A stretch of DNA of 64,000 nucleotides, from NCBI GenBank assembly GCA_034231615.1, contig CM067314.1, positions 13,767,415-13,831,414 of the forward strand. Direction: 5' to 3'. The notes beneath the pieces were generated by a model. It was not told the DNA's origin. It saw only the letters and a program-made list of their open reading frames with translations, and made no database searches. The stretch comes from Meghimatium bilineatum. Lineage: Eukaryota; Mollusca; Gastropoda; Stylommatophora; Philomycidae. This document shows, one piece after another, positions 61,508 to 64,000 of the stretch. The first letter of the stretch is position 1, and every line of letters begins with the position of its first letter. The position numbers and the translations under genes were made by a program.

Positions 61508-62157
61508 TAATGAGGATGATGATTCCTTTTCCATGTCCAGAATAACGGAACAGGACTTGAAATGTTGTCTCGCCAGAAATTAGCATTAAATTTCCATGTC
61601 TAGAATAACGGAACACGACTTGAAATGTTGTCTCGACAGAAAATAGCATTACCTTTCCATGTCCAGAATAACGGAACACGACTTGAAATGTTGTGTCGGC
61701 AGAAATTAGCATTACCTTTCCATGTCCAGAATAACGGAACACGACTTGAAATGTTGTCTCGCCAGAAATTAGCATTAAATTTCCATGTCTAGAATAACGG
61801 AACACGACTTGAAATGTTGTCTCGACAGAAAATAGCATTACCTTTCCATGTCTAGAATAACGGAACACGACTTGAAATGTTGTCTCGACAGAAAATAGCA
61901 TTACCTTTCCATGTCTAGAATAACGGAACAGGACTTGAAATGTTGTGTCGCCAGAAATTAGCATTACCTTTCCATGTCTAGAATAACGGAACACGACTTG
62001 AAATGTTGTGTCGCCAGAAATTAGCATTACCTTTCCATGTCCACAACAACGGAACAGGACTTGAATTGTTTTCTAGCCAGAAATTAGCATTACTTTTCCA
62101 TGTCTAGAATAACGGAACAGGACTTGAAATGTTGTGTTTCCAGAAATTAGCACTACT
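61508..62157. repeat. 63-bp minisatellite derived from a LINE end, ~10 copies
   Basis: Units of 63 bp: TTCCATGTCTAGAATAACGG, AACACGACTTGAAATGTTGT, CTCGCCAGAAATTAGCATTA and so on. The first unit starts GATGATGATTCCTTTTCCAT and so resembles 50612-50660 in the 3' end of an I-like LINE (DDDSFSM[AS]RIT[DE]Q). Minus-strand open frames are due to the period. Confidence 0.95.
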
Positions 62158-62394
62158 GTGTGTTTGGAAGAATATTGGTCAACCAACAGAGAATTGCAAC
62201 TATCAGTCATTATGTAATGGTGGTGGATATACTAAGTGCATAAATAATGAGCCGACAACTAACCAATTCTTTTTTATGGACGTGAATCATGGCACAACTC
62301 AAATCGAACTGAGATTTGGTTTCTTAGAAGAATGAGGAAACAATCATGGACTGCTAAGAAAACGAATCTAGAAGTCTTCAAATATGTGATGTGA

Positions 62395-63225
62395 CGTATT
62401 CCTTCCAGAACGTTGTCTTCCCAATGAACTCCATGAACCTCTCTCTGTCTTGGGCGATGTGGCTTGCATTTTCTAGCGATGTAATCATGTTATCTTTAAT
62501 GTCGTTAGTTCATCGTGTTCTTGGTCTTCCCTTTCTCCTCGACCCAGGTACTCTTCCCTCCATTATTTGTCTTTCTAAACAGTTGTGTCTCTTTAAATGA
62601 CCAAACAGGTGTGGTTTTCTTTTTGTTATTGTGTTTAGTAACCAACACTTGGAATCTTCAATGTGTTTATAATATCTGAGTTTCTGATTTTTACTTCCAT
62701 GATATTCTAAGTATCTTTCTGTAGCATTTCAGCTCGAAGGCGTTGATCTTCTTTGCCGCTGTTTTACTTAGGGTCCATTTTCACAGCCGTATGTTGCAAC
62801 CGGAAAAATAAAAGTTCGTAACATTAGCACTTTTGTTTCTATTTTGTTGTTTTTCCATATGTTTTTCAACCGGGTTATTTTGTAATATGCCATTGCCAAT
62901 CTCTTCCTTATTTCTGCCATGCAGTCTCTTGCACTGTTGATGTTTGCTCCTAAGTATTCAAATTTATCCACACATTCTATCTCGGCATTGACTATTCTGA
63001 TTTTTGGTTGTTGTGTTGTTATATCTGTTGACATGATTTTTTGTTTTTCTTGATTAGAAAGTTGGTCTCACAGCATTTTGATTTTTGTTTTTTGCGTGGT
63101 TAAATACAAGTTTTGTGCTTCGCTATATTTCTTTGTGTTCTTGATTAGTTGTTCCAATCCCTTTATATCATTTGAAAGAAGCATTGTTTCGTCTGCGTGG
63201 CGTAGTTCCGGGATTAGGTTTAAAA
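62395..63225 (-). pseudogene. RTE-type LINE palm end to C-terminus
   Basis: Minus strand from about 63225: ELRHADETMLLSNDIKGLEQ (motif C, catalytic ADD changed to ADE), LIKNTKKYSEAQNLYLTTQK and TKIKML; RIVNAEIECVDKFEYLGANI; AMAYYKITRLKNIWKNNKIE; FIFPVATYGCENGP; then a degraded AFELKCYRKILRISWK and a C-terminal GRP block ending near 62395 (FIGKTTFWKEY). Frameshifted and dead. The last part matches the LINE ends at 5750 and 31720. Confidence 0.8.
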
Positions 63226-63445
63226 CATGGGAAGCAACGCGTAGTAATAGAAGAGATGAAAAGAACCACAGGAAATATACTAGGCATAGCGGAACATAGA
63301 TGGGCAAAGAAAAGATATTTCACATTAACAAATGGAGAACTGTGCATTTTCTCTGGATCAGACAATGGCGGGTTTAGCGGTGTCGGATTCTACGTCTCCA
63401 AAAATATCTTCAGATATGCTGGAGATAAAAGACCTCAGATATAAA
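63225..63445 (+). pseudogene. RTE-type LINE endonuclease fragment
   Basis: Plus strand: KHGKQRVVIEEMKRTTGNIL, then GIAEHRWAKKRYFTLTNGEL, CIFSGSDNGGFSGVGFYVSK. It matches the second part of the LINE apurinic-type endonuclease (LGI-x-E-x-R-W...G-V-G-F). It is head to head with the minus-strand LINE, the two meeting at about 63225. Confidence 0.7.
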
Positions 63446-63589
63446 AAATTAGAACAGACAGTCTAGATTTTTACTGCATGTGATGAGAAAAAAAAATACT
63501 TGAACATTTAGTAACCACCTGAAATTACAGGGGAAAGTTACTAGACAGGTTGTCATTCTGGCAGGATTGAAGGTAACCAACTGAACTTA

Positions 63590-63655
63590 TTAGCTATACA
63601 AGAGACAGTGTGGAAAAAAATGATCGCCCACACCACTCGGCATGACACTTAATTG
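63590..63655 (+). pseudogene. RTE-type LINE 3' end fragment
   Basis: VWKKMIAHTTRHDT-stop resembles the LWRAMTAYATRHGT-stop end of the LINE at 7483. The (GAT)n tail is absent here. Confidence 0.5.
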
Positions 63656-63659
63656 AGAT

Positions 63660-64000
63660 ATTATAAGTGTATCACTTTATCAGAGATTCATAAATTAGCA
63701 GTGGCGATGTGAAATGGGTGAATATCTAATTAAAACTTATGGTATGGTCATCTGTTAGTGTCTTTATACTGACCTATACCAAATTTATATTATATATTTA
63801 CAGATAAGAGAATTGTCTATTGATTGACAAAATACGGGCCGCTGACCAAACCCAACCGGCAAATCTATTTTCTTAGCCATCCCTCCACCCCACACACAAT
63901 CGAGGTCAGCTCCTTGACGTTGGAACGGAGCATTCTGGGCAAATTTATAGGTGCTCAGTTTCTTCCAGCAAATGGTTGGAGGGTATGTATGATGATGATG
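63660..64000. other. No recognised feature; (GAT)n at the window edge
   Basis: Unassigned sequence. The last bases (GGTATGTATGATGATGATG) resemble a LINE (GAT)n tail and may belong to an element cut by the window edge. Confidence 0.4.

Overview
This is eukaryotic, almost certainly invertebrate animal, nuclear DNA. It is AT-rich and gene-poor, and it is dominated by retrotransposon debris and tandem repeats. LINE families of three types (RTE-like; I/Jockey-like with RNase H; one with a C-terminal C2H2 finger), Penelope-like elements with GIY-YIG domains, tRNA-derived SINEs, hairpin MITE-like elements and about twenty minisatellites fill most of the window. The LINE and Penelope mix would fit a marine lophotrochozoan, perhaps a mollusc, but the sequence does not settle the species. 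No prokaryotic features, rRNA genes, CRISPR arrays or functional tRNA genes were seen.

Only one host-gene exon is recognised: 27238-27486 (+). It looks like exon 1 of the mitochondrial import receptor TOM70, with a short start context, a single membrane anchor and a clean splice donor. A 39-bp minisatellite and a repeat family called X here sit just upstream. Its presumed first intron begins with an 883-bp foldback element, then a SINE piece and a 1.8-kb 49-bp satellite whose units carry an AP-1-type TGACTCA site. No later TOM70 exon was recognised.

Layout. 1-9 kb: an 11-bp satellite, fragments of a short repeat called R here, Penelope 3' ends and RTE-type LINE C-termini. 9.5-14 kb: a 24-bp minisatellite split by a LINE whose 522-codon reading frame is largely open. 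14-21 kb: I-like LINEs head to head, a C2H2-finger LINE, an 11-bp TCTAGA satellite and a 54-bp satellite. 22-24 kb: a third 11-bp satellite and two perfect hairpins. 24.7-31.5 kb: an X copy containing a second copy of the 10-kb LINE, then the TOM70 exon and its intron repeats. 31.5-41.6 kb: SINEs, MITEs and RTE-type LINE copies that have lost the polymerase palm. 42.2-43.3 kb: an open transposase frame of the IS630/Tc1/mariner superfamily with very wide second-D to E spacing. 44-52.5 kb: an I-like LINE interrupted by a 3.2-kb head-to-head Penelope pair and at least two further insertions, then a long RTE reverse transcriptase frame. 52.5-64 kb: X inserted into another repeat with a 9-bp target duplication, two Penelope families, a SINE cluster flanked by a 13-bp direct repeat, and more LINE ends.

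The elements seem to interact in three ways. LINEs share 3' tails with non-autonomous repeats (GAACGCAGAAGAAG; AACC repeats), which suggests mobilisation in trans. Several minisatellites have units copied from inside a transposable element. Many insertions are nested, so relative ages can be read. All family assignments come from reading translations by eye, with no database search.
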